This document shows, piece after piece, positions 1 through 7,247 of a DNA stretch of 18,540 bases (the stretch's first letter is position 1; every line of letters starts with the position of its first letter). Position numbers and translations under genes: made by a program. Origin of the DNA: Chlamydiae bacterium RIFCSPHIGHO2_12_FULL_49_9 (lineage in GTDB: Bacteria; Chlamydiota; Chlamydiia; Chlamydiales; SM23-39); assembly GCA_001794935.1 (NCBI GenBank), contig MGLY01000069.1:1-18540 (forward strand). The letters run 5' to 3'. The notes beneath the pieces are model-generated. The model was not told where the DNA came from, ran no database searches, and saw only the letters and a list, made by a program, of their open reading frames with translations.

Positions 1-308
1 ATGATCCGATTAATTTCTTAGAAATTTTTAAGTACAAAGACAGAGGCGTCAACAATACAGGGTGGGAGAGTCCTAAATACATTGATCTTTTAGACCGCTC
101 TACTTTATGCAGAAAAGTAGAAGAGAGAAAACAAGTTTTAAAAGAAGCCGAGGCGATCCTCATGGAAGAGATGCCGATCATTCCGGTATTTCACTATGCG
201 CTGAATTACCTAGAGAGGGAAGATTTAAGCGGTGTCGCCCTCTCTTCCATCGGTTGGATCGATTTCCGCTGGGCTCAATTCGATGGTGACGATTTGGAGG
301 TCAGATGA
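1..308 (+). CDS. OppA-type peptide ABC transporter substrate-binding protein, C-terminal end (5' partial)
   Basis: This is the last 101 codons of a gene that begins upstream of the window; the reading frame starts at base 3 and ends at TGA 306-308. The translation has the usual C-terminal pattern of family 5 extracellular solute-binding proteins (OppA/DppA): NNTGWESPKYIDLLDRS, then a helix of the form RKQVLKEAEAIL, then MEEMPIIPVFHYA, and a final SSIGWIDFRWA strand. Such proteins bind oligopeptides outside the inner membrane and deliver them to an Opp permease, which suits a bacterium that feeds on host peptides. The rest of the protein, including its signal peptide, is not visible, so substrate specificity cannot be judged. 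The stop codon overlaps the start of the next gene in an ATGA arrangement. Confidence 0.85.
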   Translation, partial: DPINFLEIFKYKDRGVNNTGWESPKYIDLLDRSTLCRKVEERKQVLKEAEAILMEEMPIIPVFHYALNYLEREDLSGVALSSIGWIDFRWAQFDGDDLEVR

Positions 309-715
309 GATGGATGACAATGCTGTTTTTTCTTTTGCTTCCTTTCCTGGTTAGGGCGGGAACAGATAGCGGCTCCATTCTCCTCTATAACGATACGCCT
401 TTTATCTTGACGGCTATTGTGCAAGCTTCCGATGGTACCTACTTAGGTCAGTTTTCTGTTCAGCCGGGCCAGCAAAAAAACTTTACGACCAACCTTGGTC
501 CAACACAGTACGTGCGTCCCGGGACCCCTGCTGTTTCGCTGACTCCTTACACTGTCATCTGGCAGTGCCCATCGCAGGGTTTTTATTCGATGTGCAAGAC
601 TGTATCTCCAGGCTCTTTAGTGAAAGCCAATGACTGCCCCGGCGCCCATTTCTGCGCTCCTAAGCAAGAACAAAAAAAAGAAGCGCCCGCTTCCACTTTG
701 AAAAAGACGAAATAG
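305..715 (+). CDS. Small exported protein with four cysteines, function unknown
   Basis: This 136-residue protein is not one I recognise. It starts with a clear Sec signal peptide: a short charged N-terminus, a hydrophobic core at about residues 6-16, and a plausible cleavage site after VRA (residue 18). The mature part is rich in Thr, Gly, Pro and beta-forming residues. It has four cysteines (88, 97, 111, 117), which would allow two disulfides outside the cytoplasm. It ends in a Lys/Glu-rich tail (about 120-136) that looks disordered. The start is supported by a GGAGG motif at 296-300 and by the ATGA overlap with the upstream oligopeptide-binding gene, so the two are probably co-translated. 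A role next to peptide uptake is only inferred from position; an envelope structural role is equally possible. Confidence 0.7.
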   Translation: MRWMTMLFFLLLPFLVRAGTDSGSILLYNDTPFILTAIVQASDGTYLGQFSVQPGQQKNFTTNLGPTQYVRPGTPAVSLTPYTVIWQCPSQGFYSMCKTVSPGSLVKANDCPGAHFCAPKQEQKKEAPASTLKKTK

Positions 716-718
716 TTT

Positions 719-1243
719 TCAGACGAGGAAGAGCTCTGACGTGGGGATATCCCATGCATCTCTTGGAAGCTTTTCGACAAGCTGTTCTTTAAAGCCAATA
801 CCCAATGAAAAGCTTGTTTTTGCAGATCCGAGCAAGTTGTCATAGTACCCCTTTCCGTAGCCCAAGCGGTATCCATCCCGATTGAATCCTAAACCGGGAA
901 CGAGGATCAGGCTAATTTTTGGGAAAGAAGCTTTTTCACAGATATTTGGATTGGGCTCGGGAATTCCATAGGAGGAGATTTCGAGTTGGGTTTCAAGGTC
1001 GGTGACTCTATAAGGAATGAGGCGATTATCTTCGACTCGCGGGAGAAAGAGAATTCCAGTTTTTGCAAGAAATTTGTTCAGGAGCGTTGTATCAATCTCA
1101 TTTCGGATTGGGAAGAAAGAGAGAATGGGCCCCTTATCTTTTAGGCGGTTGAAAAGAGACAAAGAGGCTTCTAAACGTCTCTTGTGAGAGATGCTGCGGC
1201 GACTATCTAACAGGCGGCGGCGAAGTTCAGCTTTCTGGATCAA
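719..1243 (-). CDS. ygfA: 5-formyltetrahydrofolate cyclo-ligase
   Basis: The 174-residue product belongs to the 5-formyltetrahydrofolate cyclo-ligase (methenyltetrahydrofolate synthetase) family, which uses ATP to convert 5-formyl-THF to 5,10-methenyl-THF in the cytoplasm. The diagnostic C-terminal motif is at residues 113-138: LILVPGLGFNRDGYRLGYG followed by KGYYDNLL. The glycine-rich RLGYGKGYYD segment is the nucleotide- and folate-binding signature. The basic N-terminal stretch KAELRRRLLDSRR is also typical, and the length is close to the family norm. It is the last gene of the leftward operon, and its first 17 bases overlap the end of the YwqK-like lipoprotein gene. It feeds one-carbon folates to the same pool that the thyX product at 14272 uses. 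It converges on the small exported-protein gene with a 3-base gap and no obvious terminator. Confidence 0.93.
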   Translation of the reverse strand: MIQKAELRRRLLDSRRSISHKRRLEASLSLFNRLKDKGPILSFFPIRNEIDTTLLNKFLAKTGILFLPRVEDNRLIPYRVTDLETQLEISSYGIPEPNPNICEKASFPKISLILVPGLGFNRDGYRLGYGKGYYDNLLGSAKTSFSLGIGFKEQLVEKLPRDAWDIPTSELFLV

Positions 1244-2504
1244 CTGCTTTTCCTTTTAAATAAGTGACCTTTCTGACAAGAACTCCCATCTCATCGTAAA
1301 GAAACGCAAGGCCGTTTCCGTTAATTACGCTAGAAACGGGATCTCTCTGGTGAATTTTGTAATATTGGCCCTTAACGAGACGATCTTCATCATATTCCTC
1401 AACAAGCATTAAAGAGCCATCTCGATACCAAGAGAGAGACGGGCCTGTTTTTTGATTGCGGCAATACTCTCTTTCGCTTTGGAGCTGCCCATTGCTGTAC
1501 CAGGTTTTTACCTTTCCATGAATCATGTTCTCATGCCAGCTAATCAAAAGTTTGGGATTCGGTTTGGTTTCATTTTGCGAGATCTCCGTGTCTAGGTAAA
1601 AGTCAACCTCCTCCCCTTCTTTTTTGCCGCTTTTGATATGGTAGTATCCCTTGAGTTTCCCAATGGAGGTATATTTTTGGACCCTTCCATCTGGCTTGCC
1701 GTGTCGAAACTCAACGGTGAGAGAGGGGGTGTCATTTTCGAAAAGCGCCTGATAACCGCCCCCATTTTCTATTTCTGACAGAACCGTACCGCTTAAACTG
1801 TAGTATGTCCCCTTGGAAAGCAGGCCTCTTTTGTACTCCTCGATCCAACAGGGATTTCCATTTGAAAAGAATCCGAGGCTCAATCCCTCTTTGACTCCGG
1901 TTTTGTAAGTCGTCTTGGCTTTAAGCCCCCCATCAGGAAAATACTCCAAAGATTCTCCTTCCAGGTTGTTCTTTGAAAAAACAAGATATTTTTCAGTTTG
2001 TCCGGAAGAATAAAAATAGAGACTGGGACCCTCCAGCGCTCCCTTTTGATAGGGGATTTTAGCGATGAGGTTTCCCTGTTCATCCCATACTTGGCTGATC
2101 CCGTCAAAAAGCCAGTCTTGCTGAACACCTGGTGTAACATCAGCGGTTCCCCCAATGACATTAGCCTCAATTTTTAGCCCCCCGTTGGCAAACCACTCCC
2201 GATAAGCTCCGTGAGCCCGCATCTCTTCTGCTTCCAGATACTGCCAAATAGATCCGTTCGGGTGATATGTGGTGATTTTGGAGTAGTTTTTGCCGCGATT
2301 TTTATAAACCCGAAGAACTTTCTTGTAGGGCTGAGCTGTCAGGAAGTTAGTTTCTTGATAAGTGACGAGCCGTTCAGGAGAACTAATGGTTTCTGTCAAC
2401 CCGTTTCTATCCTGAATTTGGATGGCGACAATCGATTCGGGAGATTCACTTTGGTGGTGGCAACTGGCTAGCGCTGCAAGAGCTAAAAAGAGAAGGCGTT
2501 TCAT
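1227..2504 (-). CDS. Lipoprotein with YwqK/MORN-type repeats
   Basis: The 425-residue product starts with a lipoprotein signal peptide. A hydrophobic run is followed by a good lipobox, L12-A-S-C15, so Cys15 is the predicted lipidated residue. From about residue 78 to 420 the chain is made of degenerate repeats of the type G-x6-YY-x2-G-x-L-x6-Y, for example YHPNGSIWQY, WFANGGLKIEA, YFPDGGLKAKTTY, WYSNGQLQSEREY and WYRDGSLMLVEEY. This is the pattern of the YwqK / MORN-variant family, which forms extended beta-hairpin solenoids. The family is often labelled an antitoxin component, but nothing here supports a toxin-antitoxin role and no toxin gene is adjacent. It starts inside the stop of the upstream GspM-like gene (ATGA at 2504-2501), so it is translationally coupled to the membrane-protein pair and may be an envelope partner of it. 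That link is inference. Confidence 0.82.
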   Translation of the reverse strand: MKRLLFLALAALASCHHQSESPESIVAIQIQDRNGLTETISSPERLVTYQETNFLTAQPYKKVLRVYKNRGKNYSKITTYHPNGSIWQYLEAEEMRAHGAYREWFANGGLKIEANVIGGTADVTPGVQQDWLFDGISQVWDEQGNLIAKIPYQKGALEGPSLYFYSSGQTEKYLVFSKNNLEGESLEYFPDGGLKAKTTYKTGVKEGLSLGFFSNGNPCWIEEYKRGLLSKGTYYSLSGTVLSEIENGGGYQALFENDTPSLTVEFRHGKPDGRVQKYTSIGKLKGYYHIKSGKKEGEEVDFYLDTEISQNETKPNPKLLISWHENMIHGKVKTWYSNGQLQSEREYCRNQKTGPSLSWYRDGSLMLVEEYDEDRLVKGQYYKIHQRDPVSSVINGNGLAFLYDEMGVLVRKVTYLKGKAVDPES

Positions 2505-3145
2505 GATTTTGTAAATTCCCGTTTATGTAGTTCCATTTCCACCTCGAAGACTTCTGTTTGAAGAGGTGTTTGAAGTCTTTTCATTCTAAGTTCTCGGATG
2601 AGGAGCTGTGGACTTGAGCTTATTGGCGTATGTAACCCGATGGGGATGTTTTCAATAATTGAAAGCACCTTCTTCAGATCGTCTTCATCCATTTGTACGG
2701 GATAGCGTTGCTTTTCTTCCGTCTCCTTCATCTCTTTTGAGAATCTTATATTTTCTTCAATAAATGAGAATCTATTTTCATTCCCGGACAGAAATGCCAG
2801 CCTCTCTTGCAGAAGATCTTTATCGACTGACGCAGGGTGTGAAAACAGAGCCTGAATCTGCTGTTTTTCCCTCTGCAAAAAAACAATCGATTCAATCTGT
2901 TCGTTGAGAAAATAGGGATTGGCGTAGAGATAGCGCCCCAAAAATCTCTCTTTTTTTTGCTTTCTTTCGAAGGCTGTTTTGGCTTTTCTCGATGCGCCTA
3001 TAAAGAGCTCTTCCAGCTCTTCCAGATTTCTGTTTTGCATGAAGAGAAAGAGTGTGGCGATGAGAATTGGAATAGACAAGAGCGCGAAAAAGAAGAAGGG
3101 GCGCATTTTTAGGAAAAAAAGTTTTCCGCATTTTTCAAAAAACAT
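2501..3145 (-). CDS. Bitopic inner-membrane protein, GspM/PilO-like architecture
   Basis: This 214-residue protein has a short basic N-terminus, one strong membrane segment at about residues 16-36 (Phe/Leu/Ile-rich), then a charged Glu/Lys-rich helical stretch likely to form a coiled coil, and a C-terminal portion ending in beta-like strands (LLIRELRMKRLQ and EVFEVEMELHKRE). This order of short cytoplasmic tail, one membrane helix, coiled coil and ferredoxin-like end is that of GspM and PilN/PilO proteins in type II secretion and type IV pilus assembly platforms. No sequence signature proves it. The start overlaps the end of the upstream actin-fold gene by 11 bases and its stop overlaps the lipoprotein start, so it is locked into this operon. 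An internal Met14 is an alternative start. It matches, from memory, the position of C. trachomatis CT647. Confidence 0.7.
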   Translation of the reverse strand: MFFEKCGKLFFLKMRPFFFFALLSIPILIATLFLFMQNRNLEELEELFIGASRKAKTAFERKQKKERFLGRYLYANPYFLNEQIESIVFLQREKQQIQALFSHPASVDKDLLQERLAFLSGNENRFSFIEENIRFSKEMKETEEKQRYPVQMDEDDLKKVLSIIENIPIGLHTPISSSPQLLIRELRMKRLQTPLQTEVFEVEMELHKREFTKS

Positions 3146-4706
3146 ATTGGCTCTGGTTCCTTAAGTAAAAGGCGGTCTTATACCCATTAGCCAACACTTC
3201 CCAATCGACTTGTTGGTGTGGATCTACATATTGGTCTCCCTTTAAAAGAGCTTCGTGGAATTGTCTTGCATGGATTGGCTCTTTGAATTGGAATTCGATT
3301 TCCATTTTCGATTGATAGGGCTCTTTTGAGGCGCCGATTTTTGGAAATTTTAGGAGCTGATAACGGATTTCCTGAATATGAATAGGATCGCCTTGTTCTC
3401 TGAACTGAGAAAGCAAAGGATGAGCGGTTAGCCAATTGAGCGATTCCGCAACTCTTGGAGACTTAGGGATATAGGGATACTCCTTGCTGTGCGCATCAAT
3501 GGCAGCTGCCCAGCGACTGATGATCTCATCATCGGTTCCAGTGAAGATTTTCTTTTTTATGGAGGGATCCCATTTTTCTAAAGAAGAGTGAAGCGATTGA
3601 AGCATTTTTGCCTTCCTTGCCCCAGTCGATTTTATCCCTCCGATAAATAGAGCAGACGAGATAGCCAAAGAGAAAAACAGGAGAAAAAGACTGTAGATTC
3701 CAAGCTTTTTCCAATTTTTCTGTGGGAAAAACTCTCCTCTCCTAAACTGAAGCGATCCGGGTTTGGCTCGTTCTAAAGCAAGCCCTATAGAAACGGCAAA
3801 TTTTTGATCTTCAGGAGTGAGGGCGCCTTTACATTCTGAACAAATGGCATCTCTGACATTTTCTATTAAAAATTCAGAAAGATGGCAAAGAGCATCAGTG
3901 CGACCAGTAAAGAGGAGGGGTTGGAGATCAGCTTCTCTTTGGAATGAGTGAATGATTTGAGCTAATTTTTGGCGCAATTCGTGCAGTTTGTTCGTTAGGC
4001 TTGGATTTAAATGAGCTTTTAGCTGGAGGAGATCAACTTGTCTTGCAGCCCCCTCAATTTCTTTGTGGAGAAGAATCTTTTTTCGATCTTCCCAAAAGGC
4101 ATTCAAAAGAGAGTCGACCCCTCCGGGAATCGAGTGCGATTTGAAGGGGCTTCCATTTTGCATCCAAACGCAAGTCCACTCTGTTGTGCCTAGATCGACG
4201 ATAAATACGCTTTGCAGCGAAGGAATTTTCCATTGCACAAAAGAACAAAGAGCTGAGCAAACTGAGCTAATCCCATCAGGTTCGATCTGAATTTTCTCAA
4301 ACTCGCTCAGGTGGGCTTTGATCGCCTCTTTTCTAGCCGTAAATAGCAGGGCTTTAGAGTTTTTTCTTTGCAAAACAGGAACTGTAAGGACCTCCTCTTG
4401 GGGGAAGTAGTGGACAGATTCTGCCTGAAGAGCGAGAGCTTGTTCGACTAAAGGCCCCTTTTTAATGGTCAGCTCTACAATGCGGATTATAAATTCGCGG
4501 CAGGAAAGTCCGGACCCAATACGTCCTTTAGAATCTGTGTAAAGCTGCTTTACAACTGCAGCATCAGAGATGTTGGCGGTGCGCAAGGCGAGGATTTTTG
4601 TCCCGTGTCGGCGGGTTACCTCGACAGCTGCCGCCCGTAAAAGAGGTCCATCCAGTTGAATGCCTAGCAATCTCATAAAAAATTTCTTAACCAAAAGGAA
4701 GATCAT
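3135..4706 (-). CDS. Membrane-anchored actin-fold protein resembling PilM/GspL
   Basis: The 523-residue product has an N-terminal region of about 325 residues with features of the PilM/FtsA/GspL actin-like fold: a first strand LLGIQLDG (13-20), a central motif FIVDLGTTEWTCVW (168-181) resembling the second phosphate-binding loop, and a late LLFTGRTDALCHLSEF segment (264-279) resembling the adenosine loop. Then comes AVSIGLALERA and LQFRRGEF (319-326), which resembles the phrase closing the cytoplasmic domain of GspL. One membrane helix follows at about 334-357. The C-terminal 165 residues would be periplasmic and alternate strands and helices (for example SKMEIEFQFKEP). GspL or a fused PilM-PilN would look like this. 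Start: ATG 4706 follows AGG at short spacing; Met11 (4676), where the domain really begins, is an alternative. It is the first gene of the leftward operon. Confidence 0.72.
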   Translation of the reverse strand: MIFLLVKKFFMRLLGIQLDGPLLRAAAVEVTRRHGTKILALRTANISDAAVVKQLYTDSKGRIGSGLSCREFIIRIVELTIKKGPLVEQALALQAESVHYFPQEEVLTVPVLQRKNSKALLFTARKEAIKAHLSEFEKIQIEPDGISSVCSALCSFVQWKIPSLQSVFIVDLGTTEWTCVWMQNGSPFKSHSIPGGVDSLLNAFWEDRKKILLHKEIEGAARQVDLLQLKAHLNPSLTNKLHELRQKLAQIIHSFQREADLQPLLFTGRTDALCHLSEFLIENVRDAICSECKGALTPEDQKFAVSIGLALERAKPGSLQFRRGEFFPQKNWKKLGIYSLFLLFFSLAISSALFIGGIKSTGARKAKMLQSLHSSLEKWDPSIKKKIFTGTDDEIISRWAAAIDAHSKEYPYIPKSPRVAESLNWLTAHPLLSQFREQGDPIHIQEIRYQLLKFPKIGASKEPYQSKMEIEFQFKEPIHARQFHEALLKGDQYVDPHQQVDWEVLANGYKTAFYLRNQSQYVF

Positions 4707-4819
4707 TTTACCTGGCCGGGCTTTTTCCTACGAGAAGTCGATACAGAAAAAGTTAAGATTTTTTTATAAATCCGGGAAAGAATGACGAAAATGGGAAGTC
4801 TCTTTAAAATGGAACCACT
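4707..4819. promoter_or_regulatory. Divergent intergenic region with AT-rich core
   Basis: These 113 bases separate the leftward GspL-like operon from the rightward YggT-dus pair and should carry promoters for both. A T-run at 4759-4765 leads into TTTATAAA (4763-4770), which gives a TATAAA -10-like hexamer on both strands. On the minus strand TTTTCG lies 17 bases upstream of it (4786-4791), a weak -35 match. No convincing -35 is seen for the plus strand. This is a location call, not a mapped promoter. Confidence 0.3.
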
Positions 4820-5074
4820 ATGAATTTGCCCTATTTAATTCACCTGGTTTTTCTCACCTATACGATTCTCCTTTTTATCAGGATTGTCACATTTTGGTTT
4901 CCCGCTTGGCAGGCTCACAATTTAGTTCGGTTTGTAGCCTTTTACACAGATCCTTATCTTAATATTTTTAGGCGCCTCCTTCCTCCCTTGGGAGGAGTTC
5001 TCGATCTAAGCCCGATTTTGGCCTTTTTTGCTCTCCGACTTTTAGAAATTATCCTTTTAGGACTTTTTCGATGA
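4820..5074 (+). CDS. YggT family membrane protein
   Basis: This 84-residue protein has two hydrophobic helices (about residues 6-28 and 61-81) joined by a loop with the family pattern NLVRFVAFYTDPYLNIFRR, followed by LLPPLGGVLDLSPILA. The order of first helix, T(D/E)P-x-L-x3-RR-x-LPP, then D-x-SP-x2-A is the YggT family hallmark. YggT-type proteins sit in the inner membrane; members in various bacteria and plastids have been tied to division or osmotic phenotypes, but no general biochemical function is settled. A GGAACC stretch lies a few bases before the ATG as a modest ribosome-binding site. The last bases overlap the dus start (ATGA, 5071-5074), so the two are an operon. It occupies the position of CT645 in C. 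trachomatis, from memory. Confidence 0.82.
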   Translation: MNLPYLIHLVFLTYTILLFIRIVTFWFPAWQAHNLVRFVAFYTDPYLNIFRRLLPPLGGVLDLSPILAFFALRLLEIILLGLFR

Positions 5075-6087
5075 AGGATCGATTTTCTTTAGGCGCTGCT
5101 CAACTCCCCAATAAAGTTTTATACGCCCCCTTGGCCGGTTGCTCTGATCTTCCCTTTCGATCGATGTCTTGCCGCTATAGGCCAGGGATTGTCTATTGCG
5201 AGATGGTCAAAATAGATGCCCTGGTTCGAAATGATCCTCATACCTATCGCCTTTTGGATTATGAGCCTGGGATGCATCCCATTGGAGCTCAAATTTGTGG
5301 AAGCAAACCAAGAATGGCTGCGTCTGCGGCTCGGATTGTTGAAGATCTGGGATTTGATGTAATCGACTTCAATTGTGGCTGTCCTGTTGATAAAGTGACT
5401 AAGGACGGCAGCGGTTCAGGAATGCTTAAAAATCCCGAGTTAATTGGCGAAGTTTTGTCTGCAGTCACCGCAGCCATAACCATTCCGGTAACGGTAAAAA
5501 TTCGGGCGGGTTGGGATGAGAAGTCGATCAACTGCGAAGAGATTACTCGAATTGCCGAAAGGGCCGGAGCTAAGGCTATTGCGGTGCATGGAAGGACTCG
5601 CGAGCAGGGGTATAAAGGCCCCGCGAATTGGGACTACATCCGATCCTCAAAAAAAGCAGCGAACAAAATTCTGGTCATCGGAAATGGAGATATTTTCGAT
5701 GCCGAAAGCGCGCTTCGAATGTTTTCCTACACAAATTGTGACGCGGTTTTGGTCTCGAGAGGGACAATGGGGCAACCCTGGATTGCAGAGGACATTTTAA
5801 GATCTCTATCGGGACAGGAGCCCATGGAAAGAACGATGCAAGATATGAAGAGGGCTCTTCTTGAGCATTTTGACGCCATCATCCGTTACCAGGCTGAAAA
5901 GCAGGCTCTTTTAGACATGCGCCGAGTTGGCTGTTGGTATCTTAGAAGATGTGAAGGTGTTAAAAACCTCCGGATGGAGATCAACAGAGCGGCCTCCACA
6001 TCATCCGTTTTTGATTTGATCGACCAGTTTTCTTGGGAATCGACGCAAATGGCCTCAGATTCAGCGTTTGCAGCCAGCGAATCCTGA
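5071..6087 (+). CDS. dusB: tRNA-dihydrouridine synthase (DusB/NifR3-like)
   Basis: The 338-residue product is a flavin-dependent tRNA-dihydrouridine synthase, which reduces specific uridines in tRNA. Visible family marks in order: YAPLAGCSDLPFR near the N-terminus (18-30, FMN-binding barrel strand 1); IGAQICG (71-77); VIDFNCGCPVDKVTKDGSG (97-115) carrying the catalytic Cys104; VKIRAGWDE (142-150); AVHGRTREQGYKGPANWDYI (171-190); IGNGDI; and VLVSRGTMGQPWI. The C-terminal RNA-binding helical domain contains MRRVGCWYLRR. Length is normal for DusB. Which Dus subgroup and which uridine it modifies cannot be settled by eye, so the symbol is provisional. It starts within the YggT stop codon and converges on the NYN-domain gene with a 2-base gap and no clear terminator. 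Confidence 0.93.
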   Translation: MKDRFSLGAAQLPNKVLYAPLAGCSDLPFRSMSCRYRPGIVYCEMVKIDALVRNDPHTYRLLDYEPGMHPIGAQICGSKPRMAASAARIVEDLGFDVIDFNCGCPVDKVTKDGSGSGMLKNPELIGEVLSAVTAAITIPVTVKIRAGWDEKSINCEEITRIAERAGAKAIAVHGRTREQGYKGPANWDYIRSSKKAANKILVIGNGDIFDAESALRMFSYTNCDAVLVSRGTMGQPWIAEDILRSLSGQEPMERTMQDMKRALLEHFDAIIRYQAEKQALLDMRRVGCWYLRRCEGVKNLRMEINRAASTSSVFDLIDQFSWESTQMASDSAFAASES

Positions 6088-6089
6088 GA

Positions 6090-6575
6090 TCACTCGTCGG
6101 GATTGTTTTTAAGGCGCTCTTCGAAAATCTTTTGCAGTCTATCGATATTGTGCTGGGTATCGACCGGATCCGTTTTTGACCTTTTTTTCTTCTTGCTCCA
6201 CTTTTCCAAAGTCTCGATGAAATCCAAATTATTTTGGACATTTGCTCCTGCGGATTTTACATGGAGAATAAGGCCCCGATCATTCGTTATTACCGTAATT
6301 AGTTTCCGGTTTTTTGCTTGCTCAATTCGATCGACGATGTATTCGTCTGCGCTTGTTCCCTCCGGAGTAAAGACAACTACTGGGGGCGACGGATAAGAGT
6401 GGCCGCTTTCCTCTCCCGCCTTAAAACTCCCATCGAAGACAAGAGTTCCTGAAAGTTTGCATTTTGTGAACTTTTTTTGGAGGAAATGGACTAAAGTTTC
6501 TCGGACGGTCTGAAGGGAGCGCTTCGAATCGATGAGGCTAAAGATCAGATTGTAGCCATCAATATAATAATACAT
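6090..6575 (-). CDS. NYN-domain (YacP-like) ribonuclease
   Basis: The 161-residue protein starts with YYYIDGYNLIFSL, the strand-1 motif of NYN-domain PIN-like nucleases, giving acidic Asp6 next to Asn9. Further acidic positions follow the fold: LVFDGS (Asp48), SADEYIVDRIEQA (Asp77, Asp82) and VITNDRGL (Asp99), which together would coordinate divalent metal. B. subtilis YacP (Rae1), a member of this family, is a ribosome-associated endoribonuclease; whether this protein shares that role is inference. A basic KKKKRSK stretch (128-134) could bind RNA, and the C-terminus is a charged helix. It is the last gene of the leftward greA-rdgB-NYN operon and begins 2 bases after the rdgB stop. Confidence 0.85.
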   Translation of the reverse strand: MYYYIDGYNLIFSLIDSKRSLQTVRETLVHFLQKKFTKCKLSGTLVFDGSFKAGEESGHSYPSPPVVVFTPEGTSADEYIVDRIEQAKNRKLITVITNDRGLILHVKSAGANVQNNLDFIETLEKWSKKKKRSKTDPVDTQHNIDRLQKIFEERLKNNPDE

Positions 6576-6577
6576 TT

Positions 6578-7216
6578 TTACGCACTGAACAGCGACTCGA
6601 TGGAGAGAAGGATTTTGTCTAGGGCTTTTCTTCGGTGGGAAATTCGATTTTTTACCGATTCTTCGAGTTCAGCAAACGTTTTGTTATAGCCATGTTTTAT
6701 AAAAAGGGGATCGTAGCCAAAACCTCCGCTGCCTCGATCTTGTGTGAGCAAAATCCCCTCGCAAGTTCCTTTGACATTCTTTTTCAGTCCGTCGGGAGAG
6801 GCAATTGCAATGCTGCATTCATAAAAAGCCTGGCGATCTTCATCTAAGAGATGCTGCATTTCATCGAGGAGTTTTTTTCGATTTTCGAGATCTGTTGCAT
6901 CGCTGCCAGCGTATCTAGCTGAAAAAACGCCTGGGGCTCCGCTAATTGCGGGCACGACCAGGCCTGAGTCATCTGCGAGAACCCATCGATTCAAATGCTT
7001 TGCCGCATGAACAGCTTTCAAAATGGCATTTCCCTCAAAAGTATTTTCTGTTTCTTCTGGAGGAATGTAATCTGGAAAATCGGAAAGGCTTAATAGGTCA
7101 AAGCGGGAAAAAGGTTTAAAAATAGAGCGAAATTCGCGCACTTTATGCATGTTCGTGCTAGCGATGACGAGCTCTATAGAGGGGAGTTGAGGGGAACTTC
7201 TAGATGGAGATCGCAT
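6578..7216 (-). CDS. rdgB: Non-canonical purine NTP pyrophosphatase (RdgB/HAM1)
   Basis: The 212-residue product belongs to the HAM1/RdgB family, which hydrolyses dITP, ITP and XTP to monophosphates and keeps deaminated purines out of DNA and RNA. All signature blocks are visible: LVIASTNMHKVREFRSIF (N-terminal substrate-binding SxN-x2-K), ETENTFEGNAILKA, LADDSGLVV (catalytic acids), GAPGVFSARYAG, GSGGFGYDPLF and the C-terminal SHR motif in KNRISHRRKAL. The first 13 or so residues (Ser/Arg/Pro-rich) are an extension before the domain. The ribosome-binding site is weak: only an AGG about ten bases before ATG 7216. It sits 31 bases after the greA stop, beyond a small hairpin, and just upstream of the NYN nuclease gene. 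Confidence 0.93.
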   Translation of the reverse strand: MRSPSRSSPQLPSIELVIASTNMHKVREFRSIFKPFSRFDLLSLSDFPDYIPPEETENTFEGNAILKAVHAAKHLNRWVLADDSGLVVPAISGAPGVFSARYAGSDATDLENRKKLLDEMQHLLDEDRQAFYECSIAIASPDGLKKNVKGTCEGILLTQDRGSGGFGYDPLFIKHGYNKTFAELEESVKNRISHRRKALDKILLSIESLFSA

Positions 7217-7229
7217 AATATAAACCTAC

Positions 7230-7247
7230 ATCCCCACCATAGGGGAT
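7230..7247 (-). terminator. Small hairpin between greA and rdgB
   Basis: Immediately after the greA stop the minus strand reads ATCCCC, a 6-base loop, then GGGGAT: a perfect 6-bp GC-rich stem. It is followed on the minus strand by GTAGGTTTATATTATG, which is not a strong U-tract, so it is more likely an attenuator, a pause or an RNA-stability element within the operon than a full terminator. Read on the plus strand it is followed by a T-rich run, but no plus-strand gene ends there. Confidence 0.35.

Noticed and set aside
1227..2504. Toxin-antitoxin locus based on the YwqK family name
   Set aside because: The protein is a predicted lipoprotein and no small toxin gene is adjacent.
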